Source: Gemmatimonadales bacterium (lineage in GTDB: Bacteria; Gemmatimonadota; Gemmatimonadetes; Longimicrobiales; Gaopeijiaceae). From it: DNA of 33,671 bases. The notes beneath the pieces are model-generated. The model was given only the letters and a program-made list of their open reading frames with translations, searched no databases and had not been told where the DNA came from. Both the position numbers and the translations under genes were made by a program. The number at the start of each line of letters is the position of its first letter. Position 1 is the stretch's first letter. The DNA lies in assembly GCA_020344755.1 (NCBI GenBank), contig CP070829.1:1577062-1610732 (forward strand), in the 5' to 3' direction. Of the stretch, positions 16,106-26,758 are shown in pieces.

Positions 16106-16143
16106 ACCGTGAGAGGGGCGTCACCTCCGGACGCCCGGACGGT
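16106..16143. terminator. Bidirectional hairpin between convergent genes
   Basis: ACCGT (16106-16110) pairs with ACGGT (16139-16143), and inside it GGGCGT (16116-16121) pairs with ACGCCC (16131-16136). The structure fills the 84-bp gap between the convergent ADOP permease and secreted-protein genes. U-tracts are lacking. Confidence 0.45.
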
Positions 16144-16164
16144 ACGCCAGATCGTCTTCGGCGG

Positions 16165-17007
16165 TCAGCGGACCCGGGACCAGACCTGGCGCTCGGCGGT
16201 TCTGGGAAAGACCAGTACGAGCTCGCCCAGCGGTGTGACCTCGTACTGGGCCAGGGTCACCCAGGGGCTCCCCTCGGAGGCGATCTCCAGGTGCCCGCCC
16301 CGGGCCCGCCAGGCGACCTGGTCCCCGCCCGGGTCTCCCCGGGGCGGCGTACCCGAAGCCGGGGACGCCACACCCAGGTCCAGGAGCACTCCGTCCGCCC
16401 GAAGCTCCATGTAGATCCGCGTCACCACTCGGGCCCCGGACGTCTCCGACTCCGCCCGCGTCCTCCACACCCCCACGAGTCCTCGCGATCCGGATCCGCC
16501 GGGCCGGGCGGCCACATTGGACGCTGCCCCTACGTTGCCCGGGGGTAGGAGGCTCCGTGCCACCGAATCCGACAGGCGGGTGGCCGGGGCCAGATGCGCC
16601 TCGCTCCTCCTGGGGACTCCGTCGCGTCCTTTCGGTACGAGCAGGAATCCGAACTGGTCCTCACCCGTCCGCGAGAACTCGAAGACGCCTCCCGGTGCCC
16701 CAGGCGCCGAGAGGGTGCCCTGCACCACGAACCGTCCGGCATCGTCGACCGCCTCCATCCCCAGCGCCACCAGGTCCATCCCGCTCCCGAACAGGCGCCC
16801 GCGTACCGATCCGTCCGGTTGGGCCTCCAGCACCAGCGTCAGCGCGCTACCGGCGTAGCTCACCCGATACGTTCCCGTGAAGTCCTGGGCCCCGAGGGGC
16901 ACCGGGACCAGCAGCGGGAGCGCCGCCAGCACGGCGAGAAGCCGTGGAGTCCGAGGATGGGCACGGTTGGAAGGCACCGGCAGCTCCGGGTCTCGTGTAC
17001 CCTTCAA
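16165..17007 (-). CDS. Secreted protein of unknown function
   Basis: A 280-residue protein with an N-terminal signal peptide (LLAVLAALPLLVPVPLGAQ, cleavage after about residue 41). The mature part starts with a beta-rich domain: FTGTYRVSYAGSALTLVLE and PDGSVRGRLFGSG. This resembles the small lipocalin-like or META-like repeats seen in secreted proteins of these phyla. A Gly/Ser-rich linker follows, then a second beta-rich half (GLVGVWRTRAESETSG ... IYMELRADGVL ... LVLVFPRTAERQVWSRV). The two halves look like diverged copies of one fold, each beginning G-x-W/Y-R. The gene lies 58 bp after the MMPL transporter on the same strand and probably shares its transcript. Function cannot be named. Confidence 0.75.
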   Translation of the reverse strand: MKGTRDPELPVPSNRAHPRTPRLLAVLAALPLLVPVPLGAQDFTGTYRVSYAGSALTLVLEAQPDGSVRGRLFGSGMDLVALGMEAVDDAGRFVVQGTLSAPGAPGGVFEFSRTGEDQFGFLLVPKGRDGVPRRSEAHLAPATRLSDSVARSLLPPGNVGAASNVAARPGGSGSRGLVGVWRTRAESETSGARVVTRIYMELRADGVLLDLGVASPASGTPPRGDPGGDQVAWRARGGHLEIASEGSPWVTLAQYEVTPLGELVLVFPRTAERQVWSRVR

Positions 17008-17065
17008 ATCTTCCCCGCCGGGAAACAGCGGTGCAAGGAATTTCCCGGGCCCCCGGGTGGGTCGG

Positions 17066-19234
17066 TCACCCCGTCCGGCAGTGGGAAACCCACCCGGAAC
17101 GGAAGCTCCACTGGAGGAGCGCCGGGAGGAGGAAGAGGTCCGCCACCAACGCCGTGAAGGCGGTCAACGCGGTGAGGAGCCCCACCAGGAAGAGCACCTG
17201 GAACTGCGAAGCCAGGAGGAGGAGAAACCCGCCGCTGACCACGAGCGTGCTCAGCACCAGGGCCGGGCCCGTGTCCCGGATGGCCCCACGGAGCGCCCGC
17301 TGGGGAGTCCACCCTCGCCCCTGAAGGAGGTGCTGGAACCGGCCCATGAGGTGGATGGAATCGTCCACGGCGATCCCGAAGGCGATGGAGAATACGAGGA
17401 TCGTGGACGGCTTCAACGCCACCCCCGCCAGGGCCATGACGCCCACCAGCACCAGGAGCGGAAAGACGTTGGGGACCATGGCCAGCACCCCCAGCTTCGC
17501 CGAACGGAAGAGGAAGGCCATGACGAGCCATATGAGCGCCAGCGCCAGCAGGATGCTCGGGCCGAAGCTGCGAAGCACGTGAAAGGAGAAGGTGTGGGCC
17601 ATCCGCACGGTCCCGGTGATGTGGGCCGTGCCGTGGGGCGGGGGGTTGGCCTCGACCCACTCGTCCATCCGCTCCAGGAAGGGGAGGGTCTCCCGGGAGC
17701 CCGCATCCCGCACCGCCACGACCACCTGGGCGGCCTCGGAAGCGGGGCGGTAGAGCCACGCAGACAGTCCCTCTCCGGGTGCGTCTCCACCGCCCACATC
17801 CGGGAGTGCCAGGGTGCCGGTGACCAGCGATTCCCGACGCACCCGCTCCTGGAAGCGTCGCGTCCAGTCCATCATCTCCGCGCTCGCGAGCTTCTCGGGT
17901 GCCCCGCGGAGGAAGAGGTTCGCCTGGAAGAGTCCGAATCCGGCGTTCTCGATCCACCGCAGGTCCTGGATGATGGCGCTCTCCTCCTTCAGGTCGTCCA
18001 CCAGATAGGTGTCGATGGAGACGCCGGACCCCAGGACGATTCCGGACAGGGCGGCGAGGCCGAACAAAGGAAGCACCCACCAGCTTCGGCGAATCGCCGC
18101 TCGGCGAGCCCGTCGGACCACGCCCAACCCCCCGAGCCCAATGGGAGCCGGTGACCGTGAGTCTCCCGGCACGTCCCCGCCGGAGGCCAGGAGTGCAGGC
18201 AGAAGGGTCACGGAAAAGCCGAATGTGAGGAGAATGGCCAGGGCCGAGTAGAACCCGAAGTCGGCCACGATCCCGATTCCGGTGGCCATGAGCGACGCAA
18301 AGCCGATGGCGGTGGTGAGGGAGGTGAAGAAACACGACCGCACCAGTTCCGTGAAGGCACTCACCACCGCGCCCTCCCGGCTCGCTCCCTCCGAGAGCAG
18401 CGTCCTCCACCGCACCAGGATGTGGGTGGTGTCGCAGATCCCGACCACGAGGATGACGATGGGAATGAAGCTCGTGAGAAGGGTAATCCTCGTTCCGGTC
18501 AGGGCCATGACCGCCAGGGTCACGAGGTAGGCCGGGACGACGGCGCCCAGGCTCGTGAGGGCCTGGCCCACCCGCCGGAAGAAGACAAAGAGGAAGGCGA
18601 AGAAGAGGAGTATCCCACCGCCCAGGAACAGGGTCTGATCCACCTCCAGGAGTTCCGGGACGCGCGCCCGCAGGACGGGCGTGCCCGACAGGGCCCAGCG
18701 CCGGTGGAGTCGCATCGCCTCGATCCGGGGGGTAAGGGCGCTCTCCACCGACCTCCGGTCGGCGTCGTTGTTCATCTCCGGCGGGAGGACGCCCTGGACC
18801 ACGTGGACCGAGCCGTCCTCGTTCCAGGCCCACCCGGAAAGGGGGTGCCCCTGGGCTCCGGCCAGCGCGCGCGCCAACTCCGCGGCCGACTCCGCCGCGG
18901 CATCGGCAACCCAGGGAAGGGATCCCGCCCACGTCACCTCCTGGACACCCGCCTCTTCCATGAAGCCCGCCACCCGGGAAAGGACCCGGAATCCCTCCAG
19001 GTCCATGCCCCCCGGCGTCTCCATGAAGAAGGCCACCTGGGCGTCCTCTCGGGGAAAAATCCTCCGGTACTCGTCGAAGATCGCCCGCTCCTCCCCCCAG
19101 GTGGGGAAGAACTGCTCCACCGAGTAGTCCACCCGCACGGTGGATGCGAGCGCGGCGGCGGCCATCGTGATCACCGCGGTCAGGGCGATGACGGTTCGGC
19201 GGCGGCGGACGATGCGAAGGAAGTAGGCGTGCAT
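17066..19234 (-). CDS. MMPL/RND-superfamily transporter
   Basis: A 722-residue protein with the two-fold RND layout: helix one (about 14-32), a periplasmic domain, then five helices (200-350), a middle helix (387-405), a second periplasmic domain and a final helix bundle (558-712). The paired transmembrane motifs are GICDTTHIL (265-273) and GIAVDDSIHLMGRF (620-633), the latter with the acidic pair expected for proton coupling. It is shorter than AcrB-type pumps and belongs with MMPL/HpnN-like lipid exporters; hydrophobic substrates such as hopanoids or other lipids are usual for the group. The ATG at 19234 has GGAG eleven bases upstream. It is followed by a secreted-protein gene and diverges from the second padR gene. 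Confidence 0.92.
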   Translation of the reverse strand: MHAYFLRIVRRRRTVIALTAVITMAAAALASTVRVDYSVEQFFPTWGEERAIFDEYRRIFPREDAQVAFFMETPGGMDLEGFRVLSRVAGFMEEAGVQEVTWAGSLPWVADAAAESAAELARALAGAQGHPLSGWAWNEDGSVHVVQGVLPPEMNNDADRRSVESALTPRIEAMRLHRRWALSGTPVLRARVPELLEVDQTLFLGGGILLFFAFLFVFFRRVGQALTSLGAVVPAYLVTLAVMALTGTRITLLTSFIPIVILVVGICDTTHILVRWRTLLSEGASREGAVVSAFTELVRSCFFTSLTTAIGFASLMATGIGIVADFGFYSALAILLTFGFSVTLLPALLASGGDVPGDSRSPAPIGLGGLGVVRRARRAAIRRSWWVLPLFGLAALSGIVLGSGVSIDTYLVDDLKEESAIIQDLRWIENAGFGLFQANLFLRGAPEKLASAEMMDWTRRFQERVRRESLVTGTLALPDVGGGDAPGEGLSAWLYRPASEAAQVVVAVRDAGSRETLPFLERMDEWVEANPPPHGTAHITGTVRMAHTFSFHVLRSFGPSILLALALIWLVMAFLFRSAKLGVLAMVPNVFPLLVLVGVMALAGVALKPSTILVFSIAFGIAVDDSIHLMGRFQHLLQGRGWTPQRALRGAIRDTGPALVLSTLVVSGGFLLLLASQFQVLFLVGLLTALTAFTALVADLFLLPALLQWSFRSGWVSHCRTG

Positions 19235-19290
19235 GGGAGAGCTCCGTGTGAGGGGTCACCCTCACCATGCCTCGCCCGCCCGGGTCGTAC

Positions 19291-19318
19291 CGTACGTACC
19301 CCTACGTATCCGGCTTCC
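19291..19318 (-). promoter_or_regulatory. Possible ECF-like promoter with TACGTA repeats before the MMPL gene
   Basis: On the minus strand GGAAGC (19318-19313) lies 16 nt before CGTACG (19296-19291). The spacer contains TACGTAG, and the perfect palindrome GTACGTAC covers 19292-19299. The match to the ECF-like promoters elsewhere in this window is imperfect. The doubled TACGTA could instead be an operator. Confidence 0.3.
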
Positions 19319-19407
19319 GGGGAGCGTGCCGGGGGTCGGCCGTCCCCGACCGCCCCCCTGCGGATCCGGACCGCCCCCCCGGAGAAGACGGGCTGCCCAG
19401 AGACGGC

Positions 19408-19435
19408 TGAAACCTGATTTAAACTACGTCGTAGG
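19408..19435 (+). promoter_or_regulatory. ECF-sigma-like promoter of the second padR locus
   Basis: TGAAAC (19408-19413), continuing CTGATTT, is followed after 16 nt by CGTAGG (19430-19435). The predicted leader to padR is about 33 nt. It shares the TGAAACC...TTT layout with the other two ADOP loci. A GATAAT at 19436-19441 is a possible housekeeping -10, but no good -35 matches it. Confidence 0.5.
19424..19434. promoter_or_regulatory. PadR operator palindrome
   Basis: CTACGTCGTAG is a perfect 4+3+4 inverted repeat with the same CTAC-N3-GTAG core as the tandem operators at the first padR locus. It overlaps the CGTAGG -10 element, a position suited to repression by the PadR protein encoded 40 bp downstream. 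Confidence 0.6.
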
Positions 19436-19474
19436 GATAATGACTTTTGACGTGACCCCCGATCCGGATCTCCC

Positions 19475-19813
19475 ATGCCCCCCGATCTTCCCAGCGACTT
19501 CGAGCAGCAGGTTCTCCTGGCGGTGTGGCGCTTGGATGGCGACGCCTACGGCGCCTCCGTGTGCGACGAGCTGGAGGGCAGGCTCGGCCGACCCGTGAGC
19601 CAGGGTGCGGTCTACACCACCCTGGTCCGGCTCGAGAAGAAGGGGTCTCTCCGATCCCGGATGTCCGACCCGACCCCCGTGCGCGGGGGAAAGGCGAAGC
19701 GGTACTTCCTCATCACCGAAGCGGGTCGCCAGGGGGTGCAGGAGGCCCGGGCGGCCATGGACCGCCTCTGGGAGGGTCTGCCCGACCCGGCGCACCAGGG
19801 AGCCGAAGGGTAG
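19475..19813 (+). CDS. PadR-family transcriptional regulator
   Basis: A 112-residue winged-helix protein: FEQQVLLAVWRL starts the domain, SQGAVYTTLVRLEKKG is the recognition helix and wing, and RYFLITEAGRQGVQEARAAM closes it. It resembles the PadR protein at the left end of the window in length and layout. It ends 6 bp before the GTG start of an ADOP permease gene that has lost its middle. The regulator itself looks intact, with no missing helix. It may still regulate its own promoter, and possibly other ADOP loci, since the operator cores are alike; cross-regulation is inference. Confidence 0.93.
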   Translation: MPPDLPSDFEQQVLLAVWRLDGDAYGASVCDELEGRLGRPVSQGAVYTTLVRLEKKGSLRSRMSDPTPVRGGKAKRYFLITEAGRQGVQEARAAMDRLWEGLPDPAHQGAEG

Positions 19814-19819
19814 CCCCTT

Positions 19820-20772
19820 GTGAACGACCCTCGCCCTCCCTTGCTCGCGCAGCTGGTCCTGCGCCTGCTCCTTCCCTCCTCCGTCCAGGAAGCCTTCCTC
19901 GGTGATCTGGAGGAGCGCTTCCGACGGCGCGCCCTCGCCGACCGTGCCGGAGCCCGGCGCTTCTACTGGCGGGAGACCCTCTCCCCGTCCCTCCTCGCCC
20001 TCCGGCGGGAGGTGCGGGGCCTGCCCCTTCCACCCGGGGCGCGACCCCGGTCCGCACTGGGTACCCACATGCTGAGCCAGCTTCTCCATGACCTGAAGTA
20101 CGCCCTTCGCCTCATGCGGAAGTCCCCGGGCTTCACCGCCGTGGCGGTGATCTCCCTGGCGCTGGGGATCGGACCCAACACGGCCATCTTCTCGCTGGTC
20201 GACCGTCTCCTGCTGACGGACTGGGGCGTAGAGGACCCGGCCACAGTCATGGACATCTACTCCCTCACCAGCGAAGGAGAGTACTTCTACACGGGGTACC
20301 GGGTGAAGGAGCTGGTGGAGGAGGGCGCGCCGGACGCGTTCTCCCACGTGGGGGCCTCGGCCCAGTACACCGGGAACATCGAGGTCGACGGAGAGAGCGA
20401 GCTGGTGCTGGGGGAGCGCTGGCGGTGACCATGGCCTGCGTGGGCCTCTACGGGATGGTGAGCTACGCCGTGTCCCGCCGCACCCGCGAGATGGGAATCC
20501 GCCTCGCCCTCGGGGCCGAACGTGGGCGCGTGGTGGCCCTCATGGTCCGAGGAGGGCTGGCCCTGGTGGCGGTTGGCGCTGCTCTGGGGCTGGCCGTAGC
20601 ATTGAGCACCGGGTTCCTGATGGAAGGCTTCCTCATCGGGGTGGCCACCCTGGATCCCGTGGCCCTTCTCGCGGCGCCCGTTCTCCTGGGGGCCGTCGCG
20701 GGATTGGCCGCGTACGTCCCGGCGCGCCGAGCGGCCCGGGTCGACCCCGTTGAAGCCCTCCGCTCCGAGTGA
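19820..20772 (+). pseudogene. ADOP-family permease with a large internal deletion
   Basis: The first 203 codons (GTG at 19820) encode an ADOP prefix (VQEAFLGDLEERFRRRA, RRFYWRETL), the first helix (AVAVISLALGIGPNTAIFSL) and the start of the periplasmic region, ending in ELVLGERWR and a TGA at 20426. In the +2 frame the sequence then reads ALAVTMACVGLYGMVSYAVSRRTREMG and runs to the normal family end AARVDPVEALRSE at 20772. So the N-terminal quarter is joined to the last 115 residues out of frame, near 20410-20416. Compared with the intact copies, roughly 550-600 residues are missing. A GTG overlapping the TGA could in principle start the C-terminal piece, but an FtsX fragment alone is not known to work. 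Confidence 0.85.
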
Positions 20773-20777
20773 CCTCC

Positions 20778-21821
20778 ATGCCTCCCTCCCCCCTCCGCCC
20801 ATCCAGCTCCCTCCGTCGGCCCTTCCCCCAACGTCCTTTCAGTCGAACGCGTCCACCCGGCCGCCGCCGCCGCCGCTCGGCGCCGGTCCTCCTCCTGGGT
20901 CTCGCGTGGACCGTCCCCGCCGGGATCGGGGCGCAGATTCAGGGAGTCGGCGACCTGCCGGAACCGGGACAACGGACCGTGCTGATCACGGGGTCCACCG
21001 GCGGGCTGGGCCGGGAGGTGGCTCGATCCCTCGCCGCCGACGGCGTCCACGTGATCATCCACGGCCGGAACGAGGAGCGGGCGCGGGAGTTGCTTGAGGA
21101 GATTCGTGCGACCCACGCGGGGTCCGGCCGCTATTACCTGGCCGACTTCGCATCGCTGGAGCAGGTGCGGGTGCTGGGGGAGGCGGTGCTTCGAGACTAC
21201 GACCGGCTGGACGGCCTGGTGAACAATGCGGGGATCGCCCGCCTCGGAACCCAGGACCGGGTTCTGAGCGAGAATGGGCACGAGCTCCACTTCCAGGTGA
21301 ACTACCTGGCGGGCTACCTCCTTACCGACCTGCTCCTACCCCTCCTCCGTGAAGGGGCACCGTCCCGGATCGTGAACGTGGCATCCCGGACCCAGGCACC
21401 CATCGATCTCGACGACCTGATGCTGGAGGCGGCGTATTCCGTGCGCCAGGCGTACGGTGGGAGCAAGCTCGCGCAGATCATGCACGCCTTCGAGCTCGCG
21501 GAGGTCCTCCGGGGGACGGGCGTCACGGCGAACGCCCTACATCCCTCGGGCGTCATGGATACGGACATGATCCTGGAGGCGGGCCTGCAGCCCCAGAGTT
21601 CGGTCCTCACCGGCCGGAACGCGGTGTTGCGGCTGCTGGACGACCCGGATATCGGCTCGGGCGGGTACTTCCACGTCTTCGAACCCGCCCGGGCTCACGA
21701 GCAGGCCTACGACCCCGAGGTCCGGTCGCGGCTCATGGCCGTGAGCGCGACGCTGACCGGAGCGGCCCCGGTCCCCTCCCCGGCGTCACCCTCCCGGACC
21801 CGACCCACACCCTCCCGCTGA
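20778..21821 (+). CDS. Exported short-chain dehydrogenase/reductase (SDR)
   Basis: A 347-residue SDR with an unusual N-terminus. A basic stretch ending RRRRRS (29-34) and a hydrophobic stretch (APVLLLGLAWTVPAGIGAQ) form an export signal before the enzyme. The Rossmann motif TGSTGGLG lies at 71-78, NNAG at 149-152, catalytic Ser203 in VNVASR, and Tyr226/Lys230 in YGGSK, so the active site is complete. The arrangement resembles plant protochlorophyllide-reductase-like and retinol-dehydrogenase-like SDRs; the substrate is unknown. Arg pairs before the hydrophobic stretch allow Tat export, which would suit a folded NAD(P) enzyme, but the motif is not canonical. The ATG at 20778 starts 5 bp after the ADOP remnant. 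A paralogue lies at 25042-25941. Confidence 0.85.
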   Translation: MPPSPLRPSSSLRRPFPQRPFSRTRPPGRRRRRSAPVLLLGLAWTVPAGIGAQIQGVGDLPEPGQRTVLITGSTGGLGREVARSLAADGVHVIIHGRNEERARELLEEIRATHAGSGRYYLADFASLEQVRVLGEAVLRDYDRLDGLVNNAGIARLGTQDRVLSENGHELHFQVNYLAGYLLTDLLLPLLREGAPSRIVNVASRTQAPIDLDDLMLEAAYSVRQAYGGSKLAQIMHAFELAEVLRGTGVTANALHPSGVMDTDMILEAGLQPQSSVLTGRNAVLRLLDDPDIGSGGYFHVFEPARAHEQAYDPEVRSRLMAVSATLTGAAPVPSPASPSRTRPTPSR

Positions 21822-21978
21822 CCGCGCAGGCCGGGCCCCGAACGCCCCCCGCCCGCGAGTTCCTGGAACCTCTGGGTGGTTTCGCCGATTCGGTGTGCAG
21901 ACGGGCACGGCGGGGATCGGTGATCCGGATCAGGGCTTCGGCGACCCCCGCGACGAACTCAGAACGGGAGGGGATGGG

Positions 21979-22413
21979 ATGAAGATCGACGCACTCAGGG
22001 TGATCCTCGCGGGTGTGGCAGGGACCGCGCTCATGACGGTGGTGGGGCTCTACGTGGCTCCCCTCATGGGAATGCCCCCGATGAATCCAGCAGTCATGCT
22101 GGCTGGCGCCGTGGGCGGCAATCTGGCACTGGGGTGGACCGCCCACTTCACCATCGGCATCGTCCTCGCAGCGGGGTATGCCCTCGTCGGATCGGCACTG
22201 CCGGGTCCCCTTGCCCTTCGCGGCGCCGTGTACGGACTGGCTCCGTTCCTGGCGGCGCAGATCGTGGTGATGCCCCTCATGGGGATGCCGGTCTTCTCCG
22301 GCTCCGCGGCCATGGCTGCGGGAAGCCTGGTGGGACACCTGGTTTACGGTGCCGTGATCGGCGCGGTTTATGGAAGAGGGTGGGAGTCGGTGCAGATTCC
22401 AGCGACCGCCTGA
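21979..22413 (+). CDS. Small four-helix membrane protein, DUF6789-like
   Basis: A 144-residue protein with four predicted membrane segments: VILAGVAGTALMTVVGLYVA, a second containing WTAHFTIGIVLAAGYALVG, then LRGAVYGLAPFLAAQIVVMP and GSLVGHLVYGAVIGAVYG. The Met/Pro-rich loops PLMGMPPMNP and PLMGMPVF and the helix motifs H-F-x-I-G and H-L-x-Y-G are as I recall for the DUF6789 family. Function is unknown. The ATG at 21979 follows GGGAGGGG at proper spacing; the longer frame upstream adds only hydrophilic, unlikely sequence. It lies 157 bp after the SDR gene and converges with the isocitrate dehydrogenase gene. Confidence 0.8.
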   Translation: MKIDALRVILAGVAGTALMTVVGLYVAPLMGMPPMNPAVMLAGAVGGNLALGWTAHFTIGIVLAAGYALVGSALPGPLALRGAVYGLAPFLAAQIVVMPLMGMPVFSGSAAMAAGSLVGHLVYGAVIGAVYGRGWESVQIPATA

Positions 22414-22460
22414 AGGGGATCCGGAGCTCCGGAGACGTCCTCTGCAGGACCTTCCCGGGA

Positions 22461-22496
22461 AGCCCGGTGGAGAGGGAGTCAGCCTCCCACCGGGCT
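22461..22496. terminator. Bidirectional hairpin between convergent genes
   Basis: AGCCCGGTGG (22461-22470) pairs perfectly with CCACCGGGCT (22487-22496), and GAGG/CCTC extends the stem inside after a one-base bulge, leaving a 7-nt loop. It lies between the DUF6789-like gene and the isocitrate dehydrogenase gene, which end on either side. Confidence 0.6.
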
Positions 22497-22522
22497 CACC
22501 TCGGGTCTCGGCCGTCCGGCCG

Positions 22523-24748
<2,226 letters not shown>

Positions 24749-25041
24749 GGTCCGGGGCTGGGCCTCTGGATTCGGGTTGAACGGGCGCCGCAATGTAGAA
24801 AGGCCTCCCGGGCTCCGGTATCGGGCTTCTCCCCACCAACCGCGGCCGCTCCTCCCTTCGACTCTGGAATCGGGCGCGGGAATGCCGTTGGAGATGCCCT
24901 CCCGGTCGTCGCATCCCCGTCCGGCATCCGACGCTGGAACGCCCGTGCAGACGTCCTCCGGATCGCCGCCCTTCCGTTGCGCGCGATGGGATGCGTTCGT
25001 TCTTTCCCAGGGTCGGCAACCCCATCCCGAGCCACACTCCC

Positions 25042-25941
25042 ATGGTCCCTCCACGCCGTGCCTTCTGCTTCCTGACCCTCCTCGCGGCGGCAGTGCCGTC
25101 CCCCGCCCTCGGGCAGGTGGGCACACCGCCGGCCCCGGGCCAGCGGGTCGTGCTGATCACCGGCTCCACCAGTGGCCTGGGCCGCTCGGTGGCCCGGGCC
25201 CTGGCCGGCGCCGGCGACCATGTCATCGTGCACGGCCGGAATGAAGAACGGGGCAGCGCCCTGGTTGAGGAGATCAACGGGACGACCCCCGGCTCCGCCC
25301 GCTTCTACCGGGCGGACTTCGCATCCCTCGATCAGGTCCGGGCGCTGGCCTCGGCCATTCTTCGGGACTACCCCCGCCTCGATGTGTTGGTGAACAATGC
25401 CGGCGTGGCCTTCGCCTCGGACCGGCAGCGGCGGCTGAGCGAAGAAGGCCACGAGCTCACCTTTCAGGTCAACTACCTGGCCCACTTCCTTCTGACGGAG
25501 CTTCTTCTCCCCCGCCTCCAGGCCAGCGCACCGGCTCGAATCGTGAACGTTTCCTCGGTGGCGGCGGCCCCCCTGGACTTCGACAACCTGATGCTCGAGG
25601 ACGGATACGAGGGGTGGCGCGCATACGGCCAGAGCAAGCTGGCGCAGGTCATGCACACCCTGGACCTGGCAAGGGAGCTGGAGGGAACGGGTGTGCGGGT
25701 GAACGCCCTGCACCCCGCAACCTTCATGGACACCAACCTCCTCCGCCTGAACGATCTCCAGCCCCGGACGAGCGTGGAGGAGGGACGGGACCACGTGCTG
25801 CTTCTCATCGACGGTGACGTGGGGAGCGGTGACTTCTACGTGGACGGAAGGCCGGTGCGGGCTCGAAGCGCGCAGGCCTACGACATAGAGGCCCGTGCCA
25901 GGCTCAGGGCGGTGGCGCTGCGGCTCCTGGGCCAGGGGTAG
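25042..25941 (+). CDS. Exported short-chain dehydrogenase/reductase (SDR), second copy
   Basis: A 299-residue paralogue of the SDR at 20778-21821. It starts with an export signal: [20 protein letters not shown], where RRAF resembles the twin-arginine motif RRxF. Signal cleavage is likely after ALG or AQ-like residues near 24. TGSTSGLG (40-47), NNAG (118-121), Ser171/172 in VNVSS and Tyr195/Lys199 in YGQSK show a complete active site. Shared phrases with the first copy include HGRNEER, ADFASL, QVNYLA and SKLAQ. The ATG at 25042 is preferred over 24991 because it gives a normal signal. The substrate is unknown. It diverges from isocitrate dehydrogenase and is not in an operon. Confidence 0.87.
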   Translation: MVPPRRAFCFLTLLAAAVPSPALGQVGTPPAPGQRVVLITGSTSGLGRSVARALAGAGDHVIVHGRNEERGSALVEEINGTTPGSARFYRADFASLDQVRALASAILRDYPRLDVLVNNAGVAFASDRQRRLSEEGHELTFQVNYLAHFLLTELLLPRLQASAPARIVNVSSVAAAPLDFDNLMLEDGYEGWRAYGQSKLAQVMHTLDLARELEGTGVRVNALHPATFMDTNLLRLNDLQPRTSVEEGRDHVLLLIDGDVGSGDFYVDGRPVRARSAQAYDIEARARLRAVALRLLGQG

Positions 25942-26070
25942 CCGGATGAGTCCGGGTCGGCCCTCGCCGACGCCGTCCGACACCGATCCGTTTTCCCCGA
26001 GCTTGCCGCCGCGTCCCGCGCGGGAGAGAATCCGCGTGTCCCATCACCCACCGCCCCCTTCTTCCAAGGC

Positions 26071-26604
26071 ATGACCTCAGCCGGAACCGAAGGCTCGCTC
26101 TTCCGGATCGCCCGCGTTGCGGACGCCGAGGCGATCGCCCAGCTCCACGACCGCTCGATTCGCTCGGCGTACCGGAAGATCATCCCGGTGTCGGTGCTGG
26201 ACACCATGAGGCTGGCGGAGCGGGCGGCGCGCTGGCGGGAGTGGATCCTCGACACAGAGATCGACGTGCTCCTCCGGGAGGTGGCGGACGAGGTCGTCGG
26301 GTTCGTCTCCCTCCTTCCTTCCAGGGACCCGGACGCGGATCCCCGTCGGGTCTGTGAGATTCCCACCCTCTACGTGGACCCTTCCCACTGGCGCGCGCGC
26401 TACGGCTCCGACCTCCTGCATGCGGCGCTGGGGCTCGCCCGGGAACGGGGCTTCCGGGAGGTGACGCTCTGGGTCCTCGAGGAGAACCGGCTGGCCCGCC
26501 GGTTCTACGAGGCGCACGAGTTCCGCTGGGACGGGAGCACCAAGCCGGACCCTTCCCTCCCCGAGCCGGCGCTCACCGCGGTTCGGTATCGCAAGCGCCT
26601 CTGA
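26071..26604 (+). CDS. GNAT-family N-acetyltransferase
   Basis: A 177-residue GNAT protein. The N-terminus FRIARVADAEAIAQLHDRSI is the usual beta1-alpha1, and VVGFVSLLPS is the beta3-4 hairpin. IPTLYVDPSHWRARYGSDLLHAAL carries the acetyl-CoA-binding motif A with R-x-x-x-G-S. VTLWVLEENRLARRFYEAHEF is the C-terminal motif B with the common N-x-x-A-x-x-F-Y-E. Such enzymes acetylate amines of small molecules, antibiotics or protein termini; the target here is unknown. It stands alone, 129 bp after the SDR gene, and converges with the MoaD-like gene across a repeat-bearing gap. Confidence 0.93.
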   Translation: MTSAGTEGSLFRIARVADAEAIAQLHDRSIRSAYRKIIPVSVLDTMRLAERAARWREWILDTEIDVLLREVADEVVGFVSLLPSRDPDADPRRVCEIPTLYVDPSHWRARYGSDLLHAALGLARERGFREVTLWVLEENRLARRFYEAHEFRWDGSTKPDPSLPEPALTAVRYRKRL

Positions 26605-26615
26605 GCGCTCGGGAT

Positions 26616-26758
26616 TCGGGCCCCCATAGACGGCGCTGGACGCTCAGTGCCGGCGCGGGGGACCTCGGGTGGCGGTCGGGACCCATTGAAGGCGCTAGGA
26701 GTTCAGCGCCCCTGCTCGGGATGCGGGACCCGCGCCCGGGGCCCTAGAAGCGTCAGCC
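26616..26758. repeat. Degenerate tandem repeat with hairpin-forming units
   Basis: Two related units start TCGGG at 26616 and 26676 (60-bp period). Each has CCCAT followed by a GGCGCT...AGYGCC hairpin with an 8-nt loop: 26632-26651 in the first (one G-U pair) and 26691-26710 in the second. Over 29 bases from CCCAT the two match at 22, and the stem is kept while loop bases differ. A third, poorer unit starts near 26723 and runs into the stop of the MoaD-like gene. The hairpins could terminate both convergent genes. Confidence 0.5.

Noticed and set aside
16877..18154. A 425-codon open frame on the plus strand
   Set aside because: It is antisense to the MMPL transporter, and its sequence has no recognisable feature.
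20426..20428. UGA in the ADOP remnant as another selenocysteine codon
   Set aside because: The sequence after the stop in the same frame has no likeness to the permease; the true continuation is in a different frame, so this is a deletion with frameshift.
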